From CAZFVY01 sp964522665 (lineage in GTDB: Bacteria > Verrucomicrobiota > Verrucomicrobiia > Limisphaerales > CAZFVY01): a DNA stretch of 64,000 nt. The position numbers and the translations under genes were made by a program. The notes under the pieces are model-generated. The model made no database searches and was not told the origin of the DNA. It worked only from the letters and a program-made list of their open reading frames with translations. This document shows positions 25,509-34,058 of this stretch, in pieces. How positions within the stretch are numbered: the first letter of the stretch is position 1; each line of letters begins with the position of its first letter. Location of the stretch: the NCBI GenBank assembly GCA_964522665.1, contig CAZFVY010000002.1, forward strand, positions 87,473 to 151,472, read 5' to 3'.

Positions 25509-26096
25509 TCAGACCCCGCGGGCGCCTCCGATGAACTCATGCTCAAGCGCGCGCACGACCAGCACCGGGCAGGGCGCATGGCGAACGACTCGCTCAGTGG
25601 TGCTCCCCAGCAACGCATGTTTGATGCCCGTGTACCCGTGCGTCGAGATGATGATCAAATCGGCCTTGAGTGAACGCGCGGCATCGGCGATCTCACAGTA
25701 CGCCCGCCCATACCGGACCAAGGTTTTCTCCACCAGTTTTGGGCCTAGCTTCAAACGCTTGACTAACCGCTTCAATTGACGTTCGCACTCCGCCATGACT
25801 TGGTCGTTCTCCATGGTCAATGGCATCGTCTTGGCAAAGCCTGGAGCCGCCACCGGCTCGACGACGTAGAGCACGGTCAATTTCGCTCCAAACTGGCCCG
25901 CGAACGCCGCCGCGTACGACAGGGCCTTCTCGGCCTCCGCGGAGAAGTCCGTCGACACGAGTATGGACTCGATGCTAAAGCGACGGGAAGGTGTCGTTGT
26001 CGAGACGACGGCTGCCCGCGCGGGCGATCGGCGACGGGCCAACAAGGACGTGCCATTGGCAACCGCCTTCTTTATATCGTTGGTAATGGTTTTCAT
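25509..26096 (-). CDS. Universal stress protein, UspA family
   Basis: 195 residues from the ATG at 26096. A ~45-residue low-complexity N-terminal extension precedes one Usp domain (IESILVSTDFSAEAEKALSYA to CPVLVVRALE). The ATP-binding type motif GSTTERVVRHAPCPVLVV is present near the C terminus, so it is probably an ATP-binding member. Usp proteins accumulate in starvation and stress. A GTG at 26138 would add 14 residues. It is divergent from the hibernation factor gene, which is also stress-related, suggesting shared control; that is inference. Confidence 0.92.
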   Translation of the reverse strand: MKTITNDIKKAVANGTSLLARRRSPARAAVVSTTTPSRRFSIESILVSTDFSAEAEKALSYAAAFAGQFGAKLTVLYVVEPVAAPGFAKTMPLTMENDQVMAECERQLKRLVKRLKLGPKLVEKTLVRYGRAYCEIADAARSLKADLIIISTHGYTGIKHALLGSTTERVVRHAPCPVLVVRALEHEFIGGARGV

Positions 26097-26391
26097 TTGA
26101 TGATGGATTGATTGTTCTCTGGCGGCAATCTGCACCACCTACCCCAAACCGCCCAACCGCTCCTTGGGTTTGCCGCACCATTTTTTGGCAATCGTGACCA
26201 CGTCTAACGTCAACCCCAAACGACATCCAGCACGATCGCGTCATCGCCCGTACTCACCCAATCCGTGAGCTCCTTTCTCGCGAAAAAACGATCCGCGGGA
26301 GAGAGCCGAATCCACCCCTTCAGGCAACCGACGTCCGAGCTTTGCCAAATTCGGAAAAGCGGGGCCGCGCGACCACGCATAGGTTGTCATT
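26097..26391. other. Divergent intergenic region, usp / hibernation factor
   Basis: About 295 bases between two stress-associated genes read in opposite directions. It should contain both promoters. I see no clear -35/-10 pair, long palindrome or small gene in it. Confidence 0.4.
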
Positions 26392-26820
26392 ATGAATCAT
26401 CCGGTAAACATTACCTTTCGAAACATGAAGCCGTCCGCGGCGGTTACCGCCCACATTGAAGCGGAGGCAGCCAAGCTGGAACGGTATTATGATCGCATTA
26501 CGAGTTGCCACGTCTTGGTGGAAACCCCTCACCGACCTCACCGCTCGGGCACGAAGTTTCGGGTCCGAATCGAGCTTGAAGTTCCCCGTACGGAACTGGT
26601 CGTGGACCACGAGCCTAGCCTGCATGCCGCGCTCGCCCGTTCCCTCGACGGCCGGTTGAAAAAGCAGGACGAGACCCAGCCGGACCACAAAGACCTCAAT
26701 GTCGTCATCCGTGACGTATTTCGAAGCGCGCGCCGCCAGTTGCAGGACTATGCTCGCCGACTGCGCGGCAACGTCAAAACCCATCCGGAGAGCCAAGCAT
26801 TGCGGGCCGAGCCCGTTTGA
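26392..26820 (+). CDS. Ribosome hibernation factor, HPF/RaiA family
   Basis: 142 residues. The N-terminal ~100 residues match the S30AE fold: NITFRNMKPSAAVTAHIEAEAAKLERYY, then VLVETPHRPHRSGTKFRVRIEL and the late helix of the family. It lacks the long-HPF dimerisation domain, so it is a short form. Family members bind the 30S decoding region and idle ribosomes in stationary phase. After the core domain there is a basic tail (ARRQLQDYARRLRGNVK), which some RaiA-like proteins also show. Confidence 0.85.
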   Translation: MNHPVNITFRNMKPSAAVTAHIEAEAAKLERYYDRITSCHVLVETPHRPHRSGTKFRVRIELEVPRTELVVDHEPSLHAALARSLDGRLKKQDETQPDHKDLNVVIRDVFRSARRQLQDYARRLRGNVKTHPESQALRAEPV

Positions 26821-27162
26821 AAAGAAGCAGCCAGTCGCGCCACATCGATTCGGCGATCGTTAACTGCTTTCGCCGCTCGCGTTCGTCCAATTCGGCGATC
26901 GTCTCGCCGTACACGTCGGCCAACCGGAATCCGCGACGCTGAGGTTGAACAGGATGAACGTGGATTCGTCTAACCCTGCGACTATCGAATGCTCTCCCTC
27001 GAACCGCTGACATTTTGTCGCCCGCCCGTAACGGCGCGCGGCGTCCGTCCCGCTTGGAAACCAAGAACGCTCGGGAAGCGCCGAGGGCTTGAGCTCAAGC
27101 GTCTCGCTGCGTCGTTCGCGAGTCGCGTTAAAAGGCGCCGCGTCAAAACGCCTCGAACCTCC
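26821..27162. other. Intergenic region with possible gene remnant
   Basis: About 342 bases without a confident gene. On the minus strand two overlapping frames look protein-like. One reads DESTFILFNLSVADSGW; the next frame continues RLADVYGETIAELDERERRK and on to AESMWRDWLLLFKRARP. Joined by a frameshift near 26930 they could be the tail of a decayed gene. The forward frame of the peptidase is open back to 26989, but that part lacks a signal peptide. Confidence 0.3.
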
Positions 27163-28788
27163 ATGAATACTGTAAGGTCGTTCAACCGCGTTCCACGTCT
27201 TGCGTGCGTCGGTGGCATAATCGCCCTGCTTCTCGTCCTGCCGGTCCAAACGTTCGGCGGCAGGGACGCAGGGCAACCTCAATGGATTCTGGTCACCGCC
27301 CCCGCCTTTCGGGAGGAAGTCGGGCCGCTCATTGACCAACGTCGGGCGGACGGCTTCAACGTCGCCGTTATCAGCGCGCCCGAGCAACTCGCCCAAACTG
27401 CAACAACCCCGTTGCTGGCCCGCATCCGAGAGTTACGGGCCGCGGCCAGAGGACCGTCCTACCTGCTCCTGTTCGGCGCCGTGAGCGCCCCGGACTCAGC
27501 GTCCGCCGCCCAGACCGTCGTTCCGCCGTTGCGAGGGACCGTGGGACGCATGAGGGATCAACCGCAAGATTACGCTTACGGGCTGCCCGACGAGAGCGGG
27601 GCGCCGACGTTGGCGGTTGGACGTTTGCCGGCCCGGACGACCGGCGAGGCTCGGGCATTAGTGCGGAAAACATTGCGATTTGAACGCGACCGCGAACCGG
27701 GGCGATGGCAAAACCGGCTCGTCCTGTTGGCCGGAAATCCCGGAGGTGGCCCGTTGGCCGAAATGATGATCGAGCCGGCCACGCTGCCGCGACTCCAGCG
27801 TCTGGACCCGGCCTGGCGCCTGGACGCGATTTTCAATAACTCCGGTTCCCGCTTTTACCTGCCGCCCACCCGCGCCCACGACGCCGCCCTGCGCTCCTTC
27901 GAGGAGGGTGAGGTATTTGCGCTCTTCCTCGGGCATTCCGCGCCCCCGGCGTTATGGCTTGCCGGCACAAACTTTTTGACCGGCGACGAGTTGGCGGGGT
28001 TGAAGATTCCCCACGGGGCGGGAGTGTTTTTCACCTGCGGTTGTTATGCTTGCCAATGGCGGGGTGAGGGCGGCGAAGGGTATGGCGTCGCCGCGCTGCG
28101 CAACCCCGATGGACCCGTCGCCGTGATCGGAGCGAGCGGAGAAAGTTACACCGCGGCGGGAACCTTGGCGGTGGACGGCCTCTTGAACCAATGCGCCAAG
28201 CGGCCGTTTCCCGCTCGACTCGGTGAATACTGGCTGGCCATCCAGTCAGGCCTGGCCCGCGGACCGATCGACGATCTCACGTTTCGCCTTTACGATCAAT
28301 TTGACGGCAGCCAGGGCCGAACCTCCCTGGCGGAACAGCGCCGCGAGCATCTCGAGATGTGGATGCTGCTGGGTGATCCCGCCCTGCGGCTGCCGCTCGT
28401 ACCGACCGATCTTATGCTCATGCCCCCGCCTTCGGTTCGCGCCGGCCAATTGCTCACGATCAACGGTGAACTTCCTGCCCGGCTGGCGAACGCGAAGGTC
28501 CACGTTACGCTCGAACGCCCGCTCGCGAGCGTGCCTGCCGACCTCGAAAGTCCGCCTCCTTCCGCGCCGGATGATCCGGGCGCAAGGGAACGGCTGACCT
28601 TGGCGAACGCAAAACGGGCAAACACCTTCATATTATCTGGGCGCGAGACCACGGCGATGGGAACGGGTTTCACCTGCTCCCTCACCGTACCGCCCAACCT
28701 GCCGTGGTCGAACGTCGTGGTCCGAGCTTACGCGGCGACCCGCGGCGATTCCGCGCTGGCGGCGATCTCGGCGCCGGTCGCTCCCTGA
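27163..28788 (+). CDS. Secreted gingipain-like cysteine peptidase (C25 family fold)
   Basis: 541 residues with a signal peptide (LACVGGIIALLLVLPVQTFGG). The body matches the C25 catalytic plan. It has YLLLFGAVSAPDS, then DYAYGLPDESGAPTLAVGRLPARTTGEA (the conserved GRLPARTxxEA block). A catalytic-His region follows, LFLGHSAPPALW (His258), and 34 residues later the catalytic-Cys region VFFTCGCYACQW (Cys292). In gingipain R the His-Cys spacing is almost the same. The usual GHG is GHS here. About 150 residues of beta-rich sequence follow, ending near PNLPWSNVVVRAYA, possibly an Ig-like domain. There is no T9SS sorting domain. Substrate is unknown. ATG 27163 is chosen because it starts the signal peptide. 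Confidence 0.82.
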   Translation: MNTVRSFNRVPRLACVGGIIALLLVLPVQTFGGRDAGQPQWILVTAPAFREEVGPLIDQRRADGFNVAVISAPEQLAQTATTPLLARIRELRAAARGPSYLLLFGAVSAPDSASAAQTVVPPLRGTVGRMRDQPQDYAYGLPDESGAPTLAVGRLPARTTGEARALVRKTLRFERDREPGRWQNRLVLLAGNPGGGPLAEMMIEPATLPRLQRLDPAWRLDAIFNNSGSRFYLPPTRAHDAALRSFEEGEVFALFLGHSAPPALWLAGTNFLTGDELAGLKIPHGAGVFFTCGCYACQWRGEGGEGYGVAALRNPDGPVAVIGASGESYTAAGTLAVDGLLNQCAKRPFPARLGEYWLAIQSGLARGPIDDLTFRLYDQFDGSQGRTSLAEQRREHLEMWMLLGDPALRLPLVPTDLMLMPPPSVRAGQLLTINGELPARLANAKVHVTLERPLASVPADLESPPPSAPDDPGARERLTLANAKRANTFILSGRETTAMGTGFTCSLTVPPNLPWSNVVVRAYAATRGDSALAAISAPVAP

Positions 28789-28864
28789 GCCAGCGAGCCG
28801 CGCCGGCTCCCGCGAGAGAATTCCGCATTGCGCGGGACGCGATTGGAATTCAAACTTCGGACGC

Positions 28865-29971
28865 ATGGCCAATATTAGAGCGTCGGTTCTGGAGCAATTC
28901 GAAACGCAACTGCAATTGCGAGAATACCCGCTTCCCGCCAGCCTTGAGGCGGGCGCCGCGCTCGTGCGGACCGAAATGGCCGGGATTTGCGGAACCGACG
29001 TCCACCTTTGGAAGGGCCAATTGCCGATTGCGCTGCCGATCATTCTCGGTCACGAGACGGTCGGTTGGATTGACCGCCTCGGCGAGGGGTTAACGCACGA
29101 TTGGGCCGGTCAACCTTTGAAAATCGGAGACCGCGTTACCTGGAATTCAACCGTTTCGTGCGGTCAGTGCTTTTATTGCGCGGAAAAGAAACAGCCGACC
29201 CGCTGCCCACACCGTCGCGCGTACGGCATCGGACACCGCTGCGATCTGCCGCCCCATCTCCTGGGCGGTTATGCCGAATTTCATTACCTGCGCCCCCGCA
29301 CCCACATTTTCAAGATTCCGGATGAATTACCAACCGCGGCCGTCATCGGCGCCGGGTGCGCGCTCATCACGGCGATTCATGGAGTGGAACGCACCGGCAT
29401 CGGATGGCAGGACACCGTCGTCGTGCAGGGCGCGGGCCCGGTCGGCATCGCCGCGCTGGCGGTCGCGAAAAGCGCCGGCGCCGCTCAGGTGATCGTTATC
29501 GGCGGCCCGCGACGGCGCCTCGAACTGGCGACCCGCTTTGGCGCCGATCACGTCATCGACCTCGCGGAGGTCGCGACCGCCGAAGAACGCATCGAAGCCG
29601 TTCGGCGACTCACCCGCGGATACGGAAGTGACGTCGTCTTGGAATGCGTCGGGATCCCCACCGCGGTGCCGGAGGGAATGGAAATGTGTCGCGACGGCGG
29701 AAAGTATCTGGTTTTAGGGCACTACTGTGACGCAGGCCCCATCTCCTTCAATCCGCACGTCATCACCCGCAAGCAACTCCAGGTTTTTGGCTCCTGGTCG
29801 AGCGAACCGCGCCACCTGCGCGCGGCGCTGCAGTTTCTGCGCGAGCGTCAGGACGAGTTTCCCTTCGCTTCGATGGTGACCCATCGTTTCCCACTCGAGC
29901 GGGCGAATGAAGCGCTGGCGGCGACCGCTAACTGGGAATCCGCCAAAAGCGTGATTGTGCCCGGCGCGTGA
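28865..29971 (+). CDS. Zinc-binding alcohol dehydrogenase family (MDR superfamily)
   Basis: 368 residues. Catalytic zinc ligands lie in MAGICGTDVHLWKG and LGHETVGWIDRLG. The structural zinc lobe is SCGQCFYCAEKKQPTRCPH with four Cys. The Rossmann motif VVQGAGPVGIAALAVAKSAGA binds NAD(P). The layout resembles L-threonine or sorbitol dehydrogenase relatives; several MDR groups share it, so the substrate is not assigned. It is convergent with the downstream SDR gene, 123 bases apart, and the two might act on related metabolites, though nothing else supports that. Confidence 0.92.
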   Translation: MANIRASVLEQFETQLQLREYPLPASLEAGAALVRTEMAGICGTDVHLWKGQLPIALPIILGHETVGWIDRLGEGLTHDWAGQPLKIGDRVTWNSTVSCGQCFYCAEKKQPTRCPHRRAYGIGHRCDLPPHLLGGYAEFHYLRPRTHIFKIPDELPTAAVIGAGCALITAIHGVERTGIGWQDTVVVQGAGPVGIAALAVAKSAGAAQVIVIGGPRRRLELATRFGADHVIDLAEVATAEERIEAVRRLTRGYGSDVVLECVGIPTAVPEGMEMCRDGGKYLVLGHYCDAGPISFNPHVITRKQLQVFGSWSSEPRHLRAALQFLRERQDEFPFASMVTHRFPLERANEALAATANWESAKSVIVPGA

Positions 29972-30094
29972 GCATCGGAACGCGGCGCGCGGCCCCCTCC
30001 CCAGCAATCGGGCCACCCAGCCTCGGCGCGGAGCCGATCGGCAATTCCTGGCGGGCGAAGAATACAACCCCGTCCGAGGCCCAACTCGAAGCCG

Positions 30095-30847
30095 TCAGTA
30101 GGTCGCGCGACCGCCCGAAATATCGAAGGACGCCCCGGTCGAAAACGAGCATTCTTCCGACGCCAGCCAAGCCGTCAGCGCGGCCACTTCGTCCGTCTGG
30201 CCGGCTCGGCGCATGGGGATTTTCGAAAGCATGTATTCCAAATGTTCGGGCGAGACTTGCTCGAGGATGTCGGTTTCAATCACCGCGGGCGTGACACAGT
30301 TGACGATGACTCCGGTTTGCGCGAGTTCCTTGCCGAGGGACTTCGTCAGGCCGATGACGCCGGCTTTGGCGGCGCTGTAGTGAGAGGCGTTCGGATTGCC
30401 TTCCTTGCCGGCGATTGACGCAATGTTCACGATCCGGCCGTATTTTCGCGGCAGCATCAAGGGAACCACCGCGTGGCAACAAAGAAAAACCGCGAAAAGA
30501 TCAATGTCAATGACCGCGCGCCATTCCTCCGGCGTGCATTCCCAGAGATTGCGCGAAACTCCGGCGATTCCCGCGTTGTTAACCAGAATTTCCAGTGAGC
30601 CGAAATGCTTTGCCGTGGCTTCCGCGGCGCGACTGACCGCTCCAGCGTCCGTGACGTCCACCGCGACCATGTGAACCTTGTCAGCGGGAGCGAGGATCTT
30701 AACGGCCGCCTTGAGCGCCGACTTGTCGATATCCCATAGACTGCAGGAGGCGCCCGAGGCGAGCAAACGCCGCGCGATCGCAAAACCGATCCCCCGCGCG
30801 CCGCCCGTCACGATGGCGTGCTTGCCCTGGAGATCGATTTGATTCAT
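30095..30847 (-). CDS. SDR-family NAD(P)-dependent oxidoreductase
   Basis: 250 residues, the classical SDR size. The cofactor motif TGGARGIGFAIA is near residue 15, NNAGIAG near 90, the catalytic Ser in VNIASIAGKEG and the catalytic YxxxK in ASHYSAAKAG. The C terminus FSTGASFDISGGRATY is typical. An Asp after beta-2 (LWDIDKSA) suggests NAD preference. The closest generic label is 3-oxoacyl-ACP reductase/dihydroxy-alcohol dehydrogenase-like, but this cannot be settled from sequence. The prepilin-like gene lies upstream by 64 bases on the same strand. Confidence 0.93.
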   Translation of the reverse strand: MNQIDLQGKHAIVTGGARGIGFAIARRLLASGASCSLWDIDKSALKAAVKILAPADKVHMVAVDVTDAGAVSRAAEATAKHFGSLEILVNNAGIAGVSRNLWECTPEEWRAVIDIDLFAVFLCCHAVVPLMLPRKYGRIVNIASIAGKEGNPNASHYSAAKAGVIGLTKSLGKELAQTGVIVNCVTPAVIETDILEQVSPEHLEYMLSKIPMRRAGQTDEVAALTAWLASEECSFSTGASFDISGGRATY

Positions 30848-30911
30848 CAGTCGGGAAAAACGGATTCAAATACGCGTCGAGCCCACGCGGAGGACCCGCT
30901 GCCGGGAACGG

Positions 30912-31679
30912 TCAAAACGAGATGGCGGAATTCGTCCGCCACAAATCGGTCACCGCCCAGAGATTGACCGGCGTCAGCGACAAGCCAAACCGCAGGAAAC
31001 GGGCGCTCCCGTCCACAAACGCGTAATTCGAACCGCCCGAGCGGGTGCCGCGCACTTTCGTGGCGTGGCGTGACTGATCCACTTCTTCGACATCGTTCCC
31101 CGCCTGCCCTTGCAGAAAATCCATGTGAAAATGTCCCGAGGTAGAGATTTTCTCGCCCAAAACCACGGTCATCGACGGTTGGGGCACGGCGCTCTCGGCC
31201 ATCGCGAACTGGCCGTTGCCCGCCATATAGCCATTAAAGTCGTCGGCTGTGAGAGTCGCCTGAAAATAATCATTCCACGCGTTTATTATATAGCTTCGCG
31301 GAGTGGAATCGATCGGGTATTTGACCGGATCCGTGCCGAAGGTCGCCGGCTTGGGGACATCGCTCGGGCAGCGCAGGATCCGCCCGTCTTTGTAGGCATC
31401 CCAAAGGCGGGTGGTCCAAGCCGGGTTATACGCGCGGGGTGTGAATTTGCCCTCGTGGTCATCGGCATAAATCACCAAGGAGAGCCCGAGTTGACGCAGG
31501 TTATTGACGCACGAGATACGGCGCGCGCTCTCTTTGGCTCCCGCCAACGCCGGCAGCAGCATGCCCGCGAGAATCGCGATGATCGCGATGACAACCAATA
31601 ATTCGATGAGAGTGAACCCAGAACCCGGGCTGCGCTCATGGGCCGCCCGCCACGGGCGCATATCGATTTTGCGCGACAT
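30912..31679 (-). CDS. Prepilin-type leader protein with H-X9-DG-like C terminus
   Basis: 255 residues. A type IV prepilin leader with the conserved Gly-Phe-Thr-Leu-Ile-Glu cleavage site (GSGFTLIELLVVIAIIAIL, Glu at +5) is near residue 21. A conserved NLRQLGLSLVIYADDHEGKF segment follows, and near the end GGSNYAFVDGSARFLRFG. Such DUF1559-like pseudopilins occur in dozens of copies in Planctomycetota and Verrucomicrobiota genomes. Their function is not established; they may be surface or secretion pseudopilins. There is no pilus assembly gene nearby. It is divergent from the DUF1549 gene across 267 bases. Confidence 0.92.
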   Translation of the reverse strand: MSRKIDMRPWRAAHERSPGSGFTLIELLVVIAIIAILAGMLLPALAGAKESARRISCVNNLRQLGLSLVIYADDHEGKFTPRAYNPAWTTRLWDAYKDGRILRCPSDVPKPATFGTDPVKYPIDSTPRSYIINAWNDYFQATLTADDFNGYMAGNGQFAMAESAVPQPSMTVVLGEKISTSGHFHMDFLQGQAGNDVEEVDQSRHATKVRGTRSGGSNYAFVDGSARFLRFGLSLTPVNLWAVTDLWRTNSAISF

Positions 31680-31865
31680 AAGGTTGAATCGTTGCCCAAT
31701 AAATAGCCCGCTGGCCGCTGGGACGCAAGCTCAAGCGTGCGCCGTTCTCGTGGCAAAATGGTCGGAGTCTGCGGCTGCCAACGCCGATTGAACTTCAGTA
31801 ACGCACGGCCCGCCAATCACGACCAAAAGAAGGTGGTACCAGCGCCGGATCGTTGTCTTGCTTAC

Positions 31866-31877
31866 GAGTGATCACTC
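31866..31877. promoter_or_regulatory. Perfect 12-bp palindrome in divergent promoter region
   Basis: GAGTGATCACTC is a perfect palindrome, 70 bases before the DUF1549 start and about 187 before the prepilin-like start. It sits in an otherwise AT-richer stretch and could be an operator. A palindrome of this length is expected by chance several times in a window this size, so support is weak. Confidence 0.25.
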
Positions 31878-31946
31878 TGGCATTCGCCAATTCAGTCGAA
31901 AAAAAGTCAAATTTTAACCCCGCCAGTTTCGTCAAAAAATCGATTC

Positions 31947-34049
31947 ATGATGCTGGCGACGAAACATTGCCCGGTTTGGCGAGTGATTCTGGCGGCCCTT
32001 GCGACCTCCGGTCTGGCGCTGGTCGCGCCCGTCTGCCTGGCCGCTGACGCCAACGCGAACCAGGCAGCGCAAAACCCGACCGTGACCTCGAAACGCCGCG
32101 AGACTCATTGGTCATTCCGACCACCGCGAAAACTCGCGCTGCCAACCGTGAAAAACTGGCGGTGGATTCGCAATCCGGTGGATCAGTTTGTTTTGGCCCG
32201 GTTGGAACGCGAGCAAGTAACCCCATCCTCGGAAGCGGATCGGACCACGTTGATCCGGCGTTTGTCACTGGACTTGACCGGCCTGCCGCCAACGCCGGAG
32301 CAGGTGGCCGACTTTATCGCGGATCGCGACGCCAGCGCGTACGAACATCTCGTCGATCGCCTGCTCGCCTCCTCGCATTTCGGTGAACGCTGGGGCCGGC
32401 ACTGGCTCGATTTGGCGCGCTACGCGGACAGCGACGGCTACCAGGTCGATCGCGCTCGCCCCTTCGCGTACGTTTACCGCAATTGGGTCATCGACGCCGT
32501 GAATCGAGATCTGCCCTACGATCAGTTCACCATTGAGCAACTGGCGGGAGACCTGCTCCCCAATGCCACGCTCTCGCAGAAAATCGCGACCGGGTTCCAT
32601 CGCAACACCCTGATGAACCGCGAAGATGGCATCGACCCGGAGGAGTTTCGCTGCCTCGCGAAGGCGGACCGCGTCAATACCACTGGCGAGGTTTGGCTCG
32701 GGTTAACGGTCGGCTGCGCCCAGTGCCACTCCCATAAGTACGACCCAATCGCGCAAACTGAGTATTACCAATTGTACGCGTTTTTCGACCAGGCGGATGA
32801 AGTGGATATCCCCGCGCCACAGGCGGACGAAGTGAGCCGCTACCAGGCGCTCAAACTCTCGTGGGAGGGGGAACGCAGGCGGATCGAGGCCGAAATTCAA
32901 GCCGAAGGGCAAACGAAGCCCAGCCGCGTCGATGACTTGAAGAAGGCGTTGGCCGGACTGCAAGCCGCGGCGCCGACCTACACCGAGAGCCAGGCGCAAA
33001 CCATCCGCCAACGCGAGCAGCCAGTGCAGACTTTCGTTCACATCCGTGGTGATTTTCACCGGCTCGGCCAGGAGGTTCAACCCGGCGGACTGGCGGCGCT
33101 TCCCCCGCTCCATCCGCGCGGCGCCGCGCCCGATCGCCTGGATTTGGCCCGATGGCTCGTCGATCCGGCCAACCCGCTGACCGCCCGCGTCGAAGTGAAC
33201 CGAACGTGGCAGCATCTCTTTGGCCGCGGGCTGGTCGCGACCCCGGAAGACTTCGGCGCGCGGGGCGAGGCTCCAACTCACCCCGAATTGCTGGATTGGC
33301 TGGCCGTCCAATTCCGCGACGGTGGCTGGAGCCGCAAGGCGCTCATCAAATTGATCGTGACTTCAGCCACCTACCGGCAGTCATCCCATTGGCGAAATGA
33401 CCTCGAACAGCGCGACCCCCAAAACCTCTGGCTCGCGCGACAGGGCCGCTTTCGCGTCGAATCGGAGATCGTGCGTGACCTCTGCCTATCGGCGGCCGGA
33501 CTCCTGAACGACGAGATCGGCGGACCGAGCTTTCGGCCGCCAACGACGCCCGACTTCAAGGCGTTGGGCAGCGCGGGCGCCTTCACCTGGGTCGATTCCG
33601 CGGGACCGGAACGTTACCGGCGCGGAGTGTATGTCTATTCCCAACGCACGGTTCCCTACCCCGTCGCCGCCACGTTTGACGCCGCAAATCCAAGCGAAGC
33701 CTGCCCGCGGAGGGAGCATTCGGACACACCGCTGCAGGCGTTGACGCTGTTGAACAACCCCGTCTTTTTCGAGTGCGCGCAAGGCCTCGGCCAACGCATG
33801 GCGTCCGCCGGTGGCGGCGACGCGCGGAAGAATATCGCGCGCGGCTTCGCGCTCTGCTTTTCCCGCCCTCCGACAAAAGCCGAACTCGACCGGCTGGCGC
33901 GTTTGTTCGAAGATGAACGCCGCGCGGTCGAGCAGGCGCCCGACCTGCCGGCTCGTCTCATGCCCGAGAGCGCCACCCCCGCCGCCGCCGCGTACGTCGC
34001 CGTGGCGCAGACGATGCTGAACCTGGATGAGTTCACGACTCGCGAATGA
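31947..34049 (+). CDS. Secreted DUF1549/DUF1553 protein
   Basis: 700 residues with a signal peptide (VILAALATSGLALVAPVCLA). The DUF1549 domain (about residues 70-280) opens with NPVDQFVLARLE and RLSLDLTGLPPTPEQV and contains a haem-binding-type CxxCH in GCAQCHSHKYDPI. The DUF1553 domain (about 380-690) carries DRLDLARWLVDPANPLTARVEVNRTWQ and FGARGEAPTHPELLDWLA. The N-terminal PSCyt1 cytochrome domain that many relatives have is missing. Function is not known experimentally to my knowledge; these proteins are abundant in Planctomycetota and Verrucomicrobiota and almost always precede a DUF1501 gene, as here (9 bases). Confidence 0.92.
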   Translation: MMLATKHCPVWRVILAALATSGLALVAPVCLAADANANQAAQNPTVTSKRRETHWSFRPPRKLALPTVKNWRWIRNPVDQFVLARLEREQVTPSSEADRTTLIRRLSLDLTGLPPTPEQVADFIADRDASAYEHLVDRLLASSHFGERWGRHWLDLARYADSDGYQVDRARPFAYVYRNWVIDAVNRDLPYDQFTIEQLAGDLLPNATLSQKIATGFHRNTLMNREDGIDPEEFRCLAKADRVNTTGEVWLGLTVGCAQCHSHKYDPIAQTEYYQLYAFFDQADEVDIPAPQADEVSRYQALKLSWEGERRRIEAEIQAEGQTKPSRVDDLKKALAGLQAAAPTYTESQAQTIRQREQPVQTFVHIRGDFHRLGQEVQPGGLAALPPLHPRGAAPDRLDLARWLVDPANPLTARVEVNRTWQHLFGRGLVATPEDFGARGEAPTHPELLDWLAVQFRDGGWSRKALIKLIVTSATYRQSSHWRNDLEQRDPQNLWLARQGRFRVESEIVRDLCLSAAGLLNDEIGGPSFRPPTTPDFKALGSAGAFTWVDSAGPERYRRGVYVYSQRTVPYPVAATFDAANPSEACPRREHSDTPLQALTLLNNPVFFECAQGLGQRMASAGGGDARKNIARGFALCFSRPPTKAELDRLARLFEDERRAVEQAPDLPARLMPESATPAAAAYVAVAQTMLNLDEFTTRE

Positions 34050-34058
34050 AATCTCGAT

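Noticed and set aside
26860..27396. 178-residue minus-strand frame overlapping the peptidase gene
   Set aside because: Most of it lies opposite the signal peptide and catalytic domain of the C25-like gene and has no features; only its last ~40 residues look protein-like, as noted in the remnant finding.
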